Source of the DNA: a virus
Virus record (IMG/VR): IMGVR_UViG_3300043777_000056
Location: 1-64,000 of that record
Strand: one strand, 5' to 3'
Length of the DNA stretch: 64,000 nt
The notes beneath the pieces were generated by a model, which made no database searches, had not been told where the DNA came from, and saw only the letters and a program-made list of their open reading frames with translations. Below are positions 1-6,833 of the stretch, piece by piece. Position numbers and translations under genes: made by a program. Every line of letters begins with the position of its first letter. Positions within the stretch are counted from its first letter, which is position 1.

Positions 1-1433
1 GTGGTGGCAACGTAACGCAGATTGTCCTCCTGCACTTTCTGCCAATCCATACGGGCCCACTTGATTGACTGCTCGCTGTCGAGCCAGAACACGCGGCGAG
101 ACTCCAGGCCTTTGGCCTTGTGGATCGTGCTCAGGACCACGGCATTCGCCTTGTCGCTGAACAGCTCATCGATGACGCGGTACAGCTCGTCTACCGTGCG
201 ATTGCTCTCAGGTAGACCAGAGATCAGGCACTTCAGTGAGCCTACCTTGTCCATGATGCGCTCCACCTTGGCTTCGTCCTTCTTCTCCATGGCCTTGGCT
301 ACTTCGCGGTCCTGGTACTCTTCCAGGCGAGTGACCAGCGCATCAATGCCTTGCGTGTCCATTTTCTTGATCAGGGCCTTGAGACCTTGGCCAATCTCTT
401 TACCCTTGACGTGAACCGGAATGCGCTCCTTCAGTAGACTGTATGCCAGCTGAAGGATCGGCGCCGACTTGCGGCACACCACGAGATCAGATGGTTTAAA
501 CACCTTGTTGTCCCAGCGTCTCAGGTGCTCGACTTTGCCGGCGGGAGCATTGGGGGCGGGCTCGATGTGCTTAACCCAATTGCGGGCATGTTCGATCACC
601 AGCAGCGGGCAGCGGTAGCTGACAGTCAGCGGTAAGCGAATGCAATTGAAGTCGCGCGTGATGTGGTTGAGCGAATCGCTGTCAGCTCCACGGAAGCCGA
701 AGATGGCCTGATGTGGATCGCCGACAGCAATCAGACGGCCACCCTTGCGCAGAAGCTTACGCAGGATAGAGCGCTGGATCATGTTGGTGTCCTGCGCCTC
801 GTCAACGAAGATGAAATCAAACTGCGGCAAGGCGATATCATCGCGGGCCGCGAAGTAGAGCAAGTCATCGAAGTCCACCATGTTCGACTGGTTGGACTCA
901 CGCAGGATCAGAGACGCCAGCTCGCAAAGCTTCTCGACTGTGGCGTCCTTGTGGTTAAGTTGCAGGTCGTGATGGTCAACGATGCCCATCCAGGTGGCCG
1001 GCGTGTCTGGCGTCAGGAACCCGACACCAGCTTGCTTACCGAGACCAACCAATCGAGCAGTAAGGGCGCCATACAGCTCCCATGTCTGCTGAGTGAAGTG
1101 CTCGTCAATCAGCTTATCGATTTTCTTGGGCTCGACAATCTTGACTTTGCGGGCCATCGTTACTGGCCGGAAGCACAGACCATGGAACGTCTTGGCGTAC
1201 ACGCCGCGCTTCTCTAGGTCCAGCTGGTTGGCCTTACCGAACGCCAGGAACACACTCGCGATTGAGCGAGGCAACAACGACATGGCGTGTACGATGGTGG
1301 TGGTCTTGCCTGATCCGGCAACGGCCTCGATCACTGCGTTGCCGTTGCCTTTGACAACGAAGTCGAACACCGCTTGCTGGTACTCGGACCAGACGCGAAC
1401 GTTCTGGGAAACCGCGTGCGCTACGCTTGACAT
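1..1433 (-). CDS. UvrD/Rep-like superfamily 1 DNA helicase, C-terminus cut by window edge
   Basis: Reverse-strand translation gives an open frame of 477 codons running off the left edge. Walker A AVAGSGKTTT lies at residues 37-46. Walker B FVDEAQDTN is near residue 210, followed by AVGDPHQAIFGFRGAD (motif III/IV). The late motif STIHKAKGLESRRVFWLD and the truncated final motif YVATT are near the edge. This order is that of SF1A helicases of the UvrD/Rep/PcrA type, which unwind DNA 3' to 5' using ATP. The ATG at 1431-1433 follows a good ribosome site (CGGAGATACAG). It is the last visible gene of the leftward group, but terminator-like hairpins precede it, so it may have its own promoter or be attenuated. 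A role in phage replication or recombination is inferred. Confidence 0.93.
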   Translation of the reverse strand, partial: MSSVAHAVSQNVRVWSEYQQAVFDFVVKGNGNAVIEAVAGSGKTTTIVHAMSLLPRSIASVFLAFGKANQLDLEKRGVYAKTFHGLCFRPVTMARKVKIVEPKKIDKLIDEHFTQQTWELYGALTARLVGLGKQAGVGFLTPDTPATWMGIVDHHDLQLNHKDATVEKLCELASLILRESNQSNMVDFDDLLYFAARDDIALPQFDFIFVDEAQDTNMIQRSILRKLLRKGGRLIAVGDPHQAIFGFRGADSDSLNHITRDFNCIRLPLTVSYRCPLLVIEHARNWVKHIEPAPNAPAGKVEHLRRWDNKVFKPSDLVVCRKSAPILQLAYSLLKERIPVHVKGKEIGQGLKALIKKMDTQGIDALVTRLEEYQDREVAKAMEKKDEAKVERIMDKVGSLKCLISGLPESNRTVDELYRVIDELFSDKANAVVLSTIHKAKGLESRRVFWLDSEQSIKWARMDWQKVQEDNLRYVAT

Positions 1434-1478
1434 CTGTATCTCCGTCGCTCTCGTTAAAACGCGAGCGCAGCGTACACG

Positions 1479-1504
1479 AAAAAAAGCCCCCAGTCAAGGG
1501 GGCT
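1479..1504 (-). terminator. Rho-independent terminator, leftward
   Basis: On the minus strand the stem AGCCCCC / GGGGGCT closes a 6-base loop and is followed directly by seven T. It ends the 1529-1918 gene and stands 46 bases before the helicase start, so it could also attenuate helicase expression. Confidence 0.85.
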
Positions 1505-1528
1505 GCGGTAGGGGCCGGGCCGATGAAT

Positions 1529-1918
1529 TCAGGCGTTGCGCTCGAACCAAGCGTAATGAACTTGACCAAGTGCCCAGTCCGAAGTGACATTATGCTCAGC
1601 TCCCGTTGAGACTCCAAGATCAAGTCTTGTGTCTGACAGGATGTACGGTAGGGTTCTCCATCGGCCTCTGGCGCTGCGATACTGCAGATCACTACTATAG
1701 CCTGATTTCGGTTTTACTCTCACGGTTAGGACGTTCTTGAGAGATCTGGGCGCCTTGTTCGTGACGACTACCGTCCATATGCCGTCATCCACGTCGAAAA
1801 AGTCTCGCGTGAGCCAAAGGCAGAACATGACGGCGCGCTTGCTGTGTGGTCCTCTTGGTCCTTGGTCTCCCAACCATGCAACGGGACGACGGATGGTTAC
1901 TTCTTTTGACTCTGACAT
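1529..1918 (-). CDS. Hypothetical protein, 129 aa
   Basis: I do not recognise this protein. The start at MSESKEVTIRR (1918) is chosen because GGAGATT lies just upstream; the frame is open further but without a ribosome site. The protein is soluble-looking and rich in aromatic residues and arginine (WTVVVTNKAPRS, RWRTLPYIL), with no signal peptide or membrane segment. It is flanked on both sides by leftward terminators (1479-1504 and 1969-1989), so it is probably a separate transcription unit. Its product could be an early phage accessory protein; this is inference from position only. Confidence 0.6.
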   Translation of the reverse strand: MSESKEVTIRRPVAWLGDQGPRGPHSKRAVMFCLWLTRDFFDVDDGIWTVVVTNKAPRSLKNVLTVRVKPKSGYSSDLQYRSARGRWRTLPYILSDTRLDLGVSTGAEHNVTSDWALGQVHYAWFERNA

Positions 1919-1968
1919 TTTAATCTCCAGTGTGTGATTACAAACTGGCGAAGCATGCCACAAAAAGA

Positions 1969-1989
1969 AAGGGCCCACAAGGGGCCCTT
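1969..1989 (-). terminator. Terminator-like hairpin, leftward
   Basis: AAGGGCCC and GGGCCCTT form an 8-bp stem around a 5-base loop. On the minus strand it is followed by TTCTTTTTG. It lies 23 bases after the stop of the 2013-2234 gene and would end the operon that starts near 4123. Confidence 0.7.
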
Positions 1990-2012
1990 AGTAACACGCA
2001 GATACTAAACTG

Positions 2013-2234
2013 TCAGCTGTAGATTTGATCGATGCTGTCGCGAGATATGCCGGCGTTGACCATGTAACGCTGCCAGAACAGATCGCGAGACCAGAACGCG
2101 GTGTGTTCGCTGACACCATAGGTCGCGGGATTGTGTGCCGGGTGCGGATTGATCACACTCTCGGGTTCGTCACGGGACTCAAGCTTGGCGTTGAGACGGC
2201 GGACGTTGAACAGGTTGATAGGTTCGCGGAGCAT
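2013..2234 (-). CDS. Hypothetical protein, 73 aa
   Basis: Unrecognised small protein beginning MLREPINLFNVRRLNA. A strong GGGGAGGG ribosome site lies inside the end of the upstream gene, which stops only 2 bases before this start, so the two are probably translationally coupled. It has no membrane segment or cysteine pair. Last gene of the leftward operon before the 1969-1989 terminator. Confidence 0.6.
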   Translation of the reverse strand: MLREPINLFNVRRLNAKLESRDEPESVINPHPAHNPATYGVSEHTAFWSRDLFWQRYMVNAGISRDSIDQIYS

Positions 2235-2236
2235 GG

Positions 2237-2428
2237 TTATCCCTCCCCTAGATAGCGCAGGATTTGAATTGCGTAATCCTGGGCGTTGTGCGCCTGACGT
2301 TCAAAGTGCGCGCGTATGCGATTGTGATTTGTAGTGGCATCAGTCGCGTATTGAACCGCCGCAGTTTGTAGCGCAAGAGCAATCTCACGCCACTGTGGTT
2401 CTGTGAATCGTGGTGTAGGTGCTTCCAT
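2237..2428 (-). CDS. Hypothetical protein, 63 aa
   Basis: Starts MEAPTPRFTEPQWREIA. This start (2428) is preferred to an earlier in-frame one because GAGGAGGG stands 7 bases upstream and the ATG follows the SprT-like stop almost directly. It is a helical, soluble small protein with no recognisable family. Confidence 0.6.
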   Translation of the reverse strand: MEAPTPRFTEPQWREIALALQTAAVQYATDATTNHNRIRAHFERQAHNAQDYAIQILRYLGEG

Positions 2429-2429
2429 A

Positions 2430-3017
2430 TTAACCCTCCTCGGGATTGACTTCTGAGACCATCTCGCCGCCACACGCGCACGTCGGCGTGCCAACAGCGA
2501 GCCATTTGAGTGTCGTACGGACTACATAGCCACACTCAGAGCACATGACCTTGATCAGCCGAGATCCAGGTTTCGGCTTGTCAGAGATCAGCGATAGCGG
2601 GCTATGCGGGTACGCCGGCATACCCTTGAGCCATTCACCGATACGACCAAGCAAGGACTCCCCTGCCAGGGTAGCGGTCATCTTGCCCTCCAGGCCGGCA
2701 GCCTTCGCGATACGCTTAAACTCTCCCTTGTGACCATGCTCATTGTTGAGAGCGGCATGGATCAGCTCATGTACCAGCGTAGCAACGGCACCCTGGGGCC
2801 CATCGGCATCCAGGATAGGCGATATGAATACCTCACGGTGCGCGTCGCCAGAAGCCTCCTGCTTCCAGCATTGGCCTATAGCATGCTTGCCGCCGCGTGA
2901 GCCCTTGGGGAACCCAAGTGACACGCGCCACTTGTCGGGTGTTTGCGCCCCGACGTTGTTTAGATGCGGCCACAAATTGCGGCGCGCAATCTCATTCAGC
3001 CACTCTTCCCTATTCAC
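2430..3017 (-). CDS. SprT-like zinc metallopeptidase
   Basis: The 195-residue protein carries HELIH at residues 83-87, the HExxH zinc-binding and catalytic motif, with further histidines in HGHKGEF near residues 94-96. A C-terminal zinc ribbon (CSEC near residue 160, CACG near 180) completes the SprT/SPRTN layout. SprT-family proteases cut proteins bound or crosslinked to DNA; the phage substrate is unknown. The start is a GTG at 3015-3017. Its Shine-Dalgarno sequence GAGGG is also the 3' strand of stem II of the hammerhead ribozyme at 3024-3075, so translation may depend on ribozyme folding or cleavage. Confidence 0.85.
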   Translation of the reverse strand: MNREEWLNEIARRNLWPHLNNVGAQTPDKWRVSLGFPKGSRGGKHAIGQCWKQEASGDAHREVFISPILDADGPQGAVATLVHELIHAALNNEHGHKGEFKRIAKAAGLEGKMTATLAGESLLGRIGEWLKGMPAYPHSPLSLISDKPKPGSRLIKVMCSECGYVVRTTLKWLAVGTPTCACGGEMVSEVNPEEG

Positions 3018-3023
3018 GTTTCG

Positions 3024-3075
3024 ACCCTCATCAGTACCGGCGATACCGGCAGACCGCCCGAAGGCGGTTTCGGGT
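3024..3075 (-). ncRNA. Type II hammerhead ribozyme, copy 1
   Basis: Read on the minus strand, 5' to 3': stem II strand ACCC; core GAAA; stem III CCGCC with a UUCG loop and GGCGG; cleavage triplet GUC; stem I UGCCGG, loop UAUCG, CCGGUA; core CUGAUGA; stem II strand GGGU. Every invariant core nucleotide of a hammerhead is present and all three stems pair (one G-U in stem I). Stem II is the open stem, hence type II. Predicted cleavage follows the C complementary to position 3052. The element starts on the last base of the upstream stop codon and its last stem holds the Shine-Dalgarno of the SprT-like gene. Confidence 0.93.
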
Positions 3076-3425
3076 TAATTGAATCGACCGCTCCAGGTGA
3101 TACCCGCGTAGGACTTTGGATCAAATACGTTGCCGCGTATGAAGTTGAAGGCCGGGGTTTTCCATTCAGCAGACTTCAGGATGTCGCCGCGCTTCCAGTC
3201 CTTGCCGCGCGCGCTGTAGTCGCGCAACACGACAAAGCTATGGCTAGAGCGTTGGCTTCCAAAGTAGTAGACTATGCGTACCACGTTCTTACCGGAGGCA
3301 TCCTGCATCCAGGCGTCGGCAGCAGTGGGCGCCGACTTGTAGCCACATTCGGCATGCCAAGCAACGTAGTTCGCGCGCAGATGCGCGCAATAGGCCGCAA
3401 TAGCGGCTAGCAAATCTTGTTCCAT
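3075..3425 (-). CDS. Hypothetical protein, 116 aa, gene bracketed by two hammerhead ribozymes
   Basis: Begins MEQDLLAAIAAYCAHL and ends TWSGRFN. I do not recognise the family. The protein has a helical N-terminus and a basic, aromatic C-terminal half (VVLRDYSARGKDWKRGDILK, FNFIRG), with no membrane segment. It is the only gene lying between the ribozymes at 3434-3486 and 3024-3075. Self-cleavage at both would release it on an RNA of about 411 nucleotides. Its Shine-Dalgarno GAGG overlaps the last stem of the upstream ribozyme, 10 bases before the ATG at 3423-3425. Confidence 0.7.
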   Translation of the reverse strand: MEQDLLAAIAAYCAHLRANYVAWHAECGYKSAPTAADAWMQDASGKNVVRIVYYFGSQRSSHSFVVLRDYSARGKDWKRGDILKSAEWKTPAFNFIRGNVFDPKSYAGITWSGRFN

Positions 3426-3433
3426 GGTAATCT

Positions 3434-3486
3434 GGCCTCGTCAGTGCTGGCACATACCAGCAGACGCCCCGAAGGGCGTTTCGGCC
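3434..3486 (-). ncRNA. Type II hammerhead ribozyme, copy 2
   Basis: Minus strand, 5' to 3': stem II GGCC; core GAAA; stem III CGCCC, loop UUCG, GGGCG; triplet GUC; stem I UGCUGG, loop UAUGUG, CCAGCA; core CUGACGA; stem II GGCC. All core positions match and all stems are fully paired. Compared with copy 1, stems I, II and III differ by paired (compensatory) changes while the core is constant, which is strong evidence for selection on structure. Predicted cleavage follows the C complementary to 3463. It begins directly after the TGA of the 3487-3897 gene and ends 9 bases before the next ATG. Confidence 0.94.
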
Positions 3487-3897
3487 TCAGCTAAGGTCGG
3501 CTTTGATGCGCTCCAGGTCGGCAAGGCCTAACAGGACGCGGGCGGACGGCGAATCCTCGGCGTAGCGATTGCGCCGAAGCTCAGTCTGAAGCTCCAGGTG
3601 CCGTATCGCGAGAGCAACGGAGACCCCGTACTCAACTTCGTCGGCCAGATCAACCGAGACCGCCGGCACAAACCCTTCACGGGTATGGACCTTGACAGCT
3701 GCCGCAGTCTCAAGCTCGACCGCATGTAGCTTCAGGTTCAAGTGCGATAGCAGGTAAGCCCGTACTGGCAATCCTGTGTGGACCTTACCCCGCTCATTGA
3801 ACGCAGCGGCCTTGATTTGCTCTGCAGTCTGTCCCAATGGCGCAGCTGACGCTGCATCGTGTGACAAAGGGCGTACATCATCGACGTAATTAGACAT
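3487..3897 (-). CDS. Hypothetical protein, 136 aa
   Basis: Begins MSNYVDDVRPLSHDA. This start is chosen because GGAGAGAG precedes it and it overlaps the upstream stop by a few bases; the frame extends 14 codons further upstream without a ribosome site. The sequence is soluble and helical (KLHAVELETAAAVKVH, LADEVEYGVSVALAIRHLEL) with no known motif. Its stop codon abuts ribozyme copy 2, so its mRNA would end in the UUCG-capped stem III after cleavage. Confidence 0.65.
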   Translation of the reverse strand: MSNYVDDVRPLSHDAASAAPLGQTAEQIKAAAFNERGKVHTGLPVRAYLLSHLNLKLHAVELETAAAVKVHTREGFVPAVSVDLADEVEYGVSVALAIRHLELQTELRRNRYAEDSPSARVLLGLADLERIKADLS

Positions 3898-4090
3898 GTG
3901 CTCTCTCCAGTTGTGCATAGACCAGTGGTGCAATCTCATGGATCTGCACAGTTACCGCCTCAGCGCGCAGACTGTACAGGTCATGGCTGTGACGACGTGA
4001 GGCGATCCTCATCGCGTCGTATTGGTCGCCAGCGTACAGCAGAATGCTGTGCCTGCTGCCGTCCAGGAACTCCATGAAAACCTTAAACAT
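3890..4090 (-). CDS. Hypothetical protein, 66 aa, first gene of the leftward operon
   Basis: Starts MFKVFMEFLDGSRHS after a GGAGAT ribosome site and ends 8 bases inside the next gene, suggesting coupled translation. No family is recognised. It is the promoter-proximal gene, 33 bases downstream of the TATAGT box at 4123-4128. Confidence 0.6.
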   Translation of the reverse strand: MFKVFMEFLDGSRHSILLYAGDQYDAMRIASRRHSHDLYSLRAEAVTVQIHEIAPLVYAQLERAHV

Positions 4091-4122
4091 TGTGCTATCT
4101 CCATAGCCTTAAGCCTAGTGTC

Positions 4123-4150
4123 ACTATACACGAATGGTGTTTAAACGCAA
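4123..4150 (-). promoter_or_regulatory. Candidate sigma70-type promoter for the leftward operon
   Basis: On the minus strand TTGCGT is followed after 16 bases by TATAGT, close to TTGACA and TATAAT. One of the eleven GTTTAAAC palindromes (4139-4146) lies inside this promoter, between and partly overlapping the -35 box. Confidence 0.55.
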
Positions 4151-4187
4151 TACCTAAGTGCAAAAGGACCGATGGTCCTGAGCGTTG

Positions 4188-4209
4188 ATTGTTTCAATAG
4201 TGAAACAAT
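4188..4209. promoter_or_regulatory. Inverted-repeat operator candidate with a nearby half-site
   Basis: ATTGTTTCA and TGAAACAAT are perfect 9-base arms around ATAG. A third copy of the half-site TGAAACAAT lies at 4253-4261. A TATAAA box stands at 4216-4221. The arrangement looks like binding sites for a dimeric repressor in a divergent control region. No repressor gene is identified nearby. Confidence 0.6.
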
Positions 4210-4349
4210 AGTCGATATAAAGCCGGGGTTTTGTCTCAGTATGTATCACCAGTGAAACAATCAAATCTGTGACGCAGTTCCGATCCTAATTCGGTCTCTT
4301 ATGGCCATAACCACTCACAACAGCCCGAATTGAGTAGCTATACCCATGT

Positions 4350-4377
4350 TTCTTCTGGGTATATATACCCAGAAGAA
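4350..4377. promoter_or_regulatory. Perfect 28-bp palindrome
   Basis: TTCTTCTGGGTATA is followed directly by its exact reverse complement. There is no loop, so a cruciform or a protein-binding site is likelier than an RNA hairpin. A related half (TATACCCA) lies just to the left at 4340-4347. Confidence 0.65.
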
Positions 4378-4624
4378 TGACGTCTAGCTGTTATATGTCA
4401 GAAGCGCGGGCTCGTTTCTGACAGGAATGCGCTAAACTATTGAAAGCTCAAGGCGCAAATACAAATGGCCTCGCGTCTAAGCTGTCGGGGCACGAAAGGA
4501 CAGCTGGGCTCGATCTAAAGCACATTGCGGCCCTTAATGCGCCATAGAAAGCGCGTCGCCGGCACAATGCGGGCATAAGGGGTAGCCAATTGTGGTCCCC
4601 TTCAATAATTCAGGCACTTAGCGC

Positions 4625-5368
4625 ATGGCCAACACGTTTTCAGGCACATACACGCAGCTGGCTAATGACGACTACCTAGCGGAAGCGTTCGAGCGTATCC
4701 AGATACGTGGCGACCAGATCAACCCCGACCATATCCAGGCGGCGCAGCGCAGCGCTAACCTGATGCTGGCCTACTGGGCCGCTGACGGGTTTAAACAGTA
4801 CGACATGCAGCTGGCCACGATCACGTTCAATCCGGGCGTGAGTCAGTATGCGCAGACGCTGTTCCCGGCCGGCACTCTGCAGATCTTCTCCAGCGTGATC
4901 CGGACCAATAACGCATTCGACGTGCCGATGGTCCGCATCAGTCGCTACGACTACGAGCAGATCCCATTCAAGGCTGACGTCGGCCGGCCTGACCGCTTCT
5001 TCTGGGATGGTCTCGGGAACACGCTAGGTCAGCGCCACATGCAGCTATGGCCGGTACCCAACCTGACGTACACCGCACGCGTGTGGTGCATCTGTCGCTC
5101 GCAGGACATCGGTACGCTCACCAATAGCCCCGACATCGGCTTTGAGTGGGTAGAGGCATTCACGGCCGGGCTGGCTGCCAGGATGGCGCAGAAGTTCCGT
5201 CCTGACCTATACACGGGTCTGAAGCAGGAAGCCGGCGGACCAGACATGCCGCCAAACGCACAGACGGGATACGCAGGCGGCGCGTACGTGATCGCAAAGC
5301 GTGGAGAGCGGGAGCGTGGACCATTGCGTCTGCGCGTTGACTGGCGCACCAAGGAGTCACCACGATAA
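4625..5368 (+). CDS. Probable head-to-tail adaptor / DNA-stabilisation protein
   Basis: 247 residues beginning MANTFSGTYTQLAND. The N-terminal half has the helical pattern of P22 gp4-like adaptors, with an early helix LAEAFERIQIRGDQI and a hydrophobic AANLMLAYWAADG-type helix near residue 50, followed by beta-rich sequence. In podoviruses such proteins close the portal after DNA packaging. It opens the rightward structural block and its stop overlaps the next start (TAATG). The ribosome site is weak. The family assignment rests on pattern and position, not on a diagnostic motif. Confidence 0.6.
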   Translation: MANTFSGTYTQLANDDYLAEAFERIQIRGDQINPDHIQAAQRSANLMLAYWAADGFKQYDMQLATITFNPGVSQYAQTLFPAGTLQIFSSVIRTNNAFDVPMVRISRYDYEQIPFKADVGRPDRFFWDGLGNTLGQRHMQLWPVPNLTYTARVWCICRSQDIGTLTNSPDIGFEWVEAFTAGLAARMAQKFRPDLYTGLKQEAGGPDMPPNAQTGYAGGAYVIAKRGERERGPLRLRVDWRTKESPR

Positions 5369-5577
5369 TGGACGACCTAGCGAAACACTTCTGTGAGGCA
5401 CTGGCTCGCGACATCATGTCCCGTCAGTACACCGGACAACTCACTGCGCGGCGCATCGATGGCGAGTATCACGAGCGCATGGCGCTGGGCCGCAGACGGT
5501 TGACGCGCGGTGTACGCAGTCAGCTTGAGCAGCGGCCAAGCAAGCTTGAGCGCGTCATAGCCTCGGTGCGGCCATGA
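5368..5577 (+). CDS. Hypothetical basic protein, 69 aa
   Basis: Begins MDDLAKHFCEALARDI and becomes strongly basic (RRIDGEYHERMALGRRRL). The start overlaps the preceding stop (TAATG). No family is recognised. The arginine-rich C-terminus could bind nucleic acid, which is speculation. Confidence 0.55.
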   Translation: MDDLAKHFCEALARDIMSRQYTGQLTARRIDGEYHERMALGRRRLTRGVRSQLEQRPSKLERVIASVRP

Positions 5578-5750
5578 ACACTCGCTGGTTCTACCTCGAC
5601 GGCTTTGAAGCACACGAATTCACGCCGCTGCGCACGCCCATATTCATCACACCTGATCACTGGTGTGAGGCGAGGCCTCATCCTGATTTCGAGTACACCA
5701 TCGATGGGAATGGGCAGAATTTGTTTGGTCGTGCTTCTTCTCACTCGTGA
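5574..5750 (+). CDS. Hypothetical protein, 58 aa
   Basis: Begins MNTRWFYLDGFEAHEF and ends GRASSHS. The ATG overlaps the previous stop (CCATGA), the coupling seen throughout this block. It is aromatic-rich and acidic, with no motif recognised. Confidence 0.5.
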   Translation: MNTRWFYLDGFEAHEFTPLRTPIFITPDHWCEARPHPDFEYTIDGNGQNLFGRASSHS

Positions 5751-5812
5751 TGATGACTATCACTGTGCTCATGACCATAGACCTTATCCACAGCTACAAG
5801 GAACGCAAATGA
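5750..5812 (+). CDS. Very small ORF, 20 codons
   Basis: Translates to MMTITVLMTIDLIHSYKERK. Its ATG overlaps the stop before it (TGATG) and its stop overlaps the next ATG (ATGA), so it fits the coupled chain exactly. It may be a real micro-gene or only a coupling spacer. Confidence 0.3.
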   Translation: MMTITVLMTIDLIHSYKERK

Positions 5813-6153
5813 CACTCGATGAGCAGATAGCAGTGATTGAAGCGGACTTGCGCGCCAAGCTCTACCGGCGTGACTGGCATGGCGTCATGGACTGCGCGGC
5901 CGACATTCGCGAGCTTGAGGCACAGAAGCGTGTCTTGGCAACCTTGCCAACAGTGCCAAGCGTGCCAAAGGAAGCCGGGCAGAAGTGGTCATTCGGCTCG
6001 CCGCTGAACTCGCTGCTGTATCAGCAGCTGTTCTGTAAGCAGCATCATGGCGTCATAGTCAAGGACGATGGCAGTCGCTGGTATTGTTCACGCGAGACTG
6101 GTCACGAAGGACCATGTGCAGCATGGCAGATATCGCACGAGGCTAACATATGA
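5809..6153 (+). CDS. Hypothetical protein, 114 aa
   Basis: Begins MTLDEQIAVIEADLRAK after AAGGAA. The N-terminal half is a helical, coiled-coil-like segment. The C-terminal half has Cys/His spacing CKQHHGVIV then CSRETGHEGPCAAW, which could hold a metal. The function is unknown. It lies among small structural-region genes. Confidence 0.55.
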   Translation: MTLDEQIAVIEADLRAKLYRRDWHGVMDCAADIRELEAQKRVLATLPTVPSVPKEAGQKWSFGSPLNSLLYQQLFCKQHHGVIVKDDGSRWYCSRETGHEGPCAAWQISHEANI

Positions 6154-6431
6154 GCGCAGGCAACTACAGCAAAGCCTATTTCCTTGTCCTGTTGCGCAGT
6201 GTGGATATTCTCGCCGCGACGTGGATATGGCGCGACTACGACATCACGATCAGCTCCATGTGTGGGCTCGAACTGCGCAAGCGTTCGCTAGGTGAGCCGG
6301 CGAAGGCATGGATGTGCTTCTTGGGAGAGTGTTTAAACAAACTTCAGGCCAATCACTGCTATCTAGCGATTGCAGCTGACTACGCTCGTACGTCCCAGGC
6401 TCAAGCAATACTCACGGTCACAGCAAAATGA
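6150..6431 (+). CDS. Hypothetical protein, 93 aa
   Basis: Begins MSAGNYSKAYFLVLLRS with an ATGA overlap. A moderately hydrophobic N-terminal stretch (AYFLVLLRSVDILAATWIW) might be membrane-associated. It contains one GTTTAAAC site (6331-6338), read as Cys-Leu(TTA)-Asn. No family is recognised. Confidence 0.45.
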   Translation: MSAGNYSKAYFLVLLRSVDILAATWIWRDYDITISSMCGLELRKRSLGEPAKAWMCFLGECLNKLQANHCYLAIAADYARTSQAQAILTVTAK

Positions 6432-6625
6432 TGCCTCGGTGGACGATGATGGTTAACTTGGAAACGCTATCGCCTCAAGTCCTTGGACTGACGGAGGCGT
6501 CGCGACCGTCAACGCTGCGCACTGTGTCGCCTAAGTCAGCGATGTACAAGCGTATGAAATGGATGCAGCAGTTGGCGAGCGGCATGGATGACGGCAGCGG
6601 AGACGAGGACGACAGCGATGCCTAA
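6428..6625 (+). CDS. Hypothetical protein, 65 aa, acidic tail
   Basis: Begins MMPRWTMMVNLETL at an ATGATG that overlaps the previous stop, and ends in GDEDDSDA. The middle is basic and methionine-rich (MYKRMKWMQQLASGM). Resembles small virion or assembly proteins only in being charged; no family recognised. Confidence 0.45.
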   Translation: MMPRWTMMVNLETLSPQVLGLTEASRPSTLRTVSPKSAMYKRMKWMQQLASGMDDGSGDEDDSDA

Positions 6626-6833
6626 GAATATTGCCGCCTTCACGGCTGTCACGTACCCATATCAGCCATACCTCAGCATAAATCGCGAGGACGACGGCAG
6701 CGTGTCAATCCATGTGCGCGGCGAGCCCGATGCCAGCGGCAAGTGCGACGATGGCAAGACAGTAAAACTGTCGGCCGAACAATGGAGCGCCGTGGCGATG
6801 GACATCATCACGGAGTATTTGAATCATGCCTAA
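6618..6833 (+). CDS. Hypothetical protein, 71 aa
   Basis: Begins MPKNIAAFTAVTYPYQPY; a GAGG lies upstream inside the previous gene. It is a compact beta-rich sequence (YLSINREDDGSVSIHVRG) ending in a helix (EQWSAVAMDIITEYLNHA). The start of the next gene overlaps its end by 8 bases. Confidence 0.55.
   Translation: MPKNIAAFTAVTYPYQPYLSINREDDGSVSIHVRGEPDASGKCDDGKTVKLSAEQWSAVAMDIITEYLNHA

Larger units (their letters stand above)
4091..4624. other. Gene-free divergent control region, 534 bases
   Basis: No open frame here is credible. Besides the entries above it holds hairpin AGGACC-GAT-GGTCCT (4165-4179), hairpin TGTCAGAA / TTCTGACA (4396-4403 with 4416-4423) and hairpin AGCTGTC / GACAGCT (4480-4486 with 4499-4505). 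It separates the leftward operon from the rightward tail genes and so probably contains promoters for both. I could not fix a convincing rightward -35/-10 pair. A replication origin is possible but unproven. Confidence 0.6.

Noticed and set aside
663-1587. Plus-strand frames over the helicase region
   Set aside because: They are shadows of the minus-strand UvrD-like gene, which has all helicase motifs.
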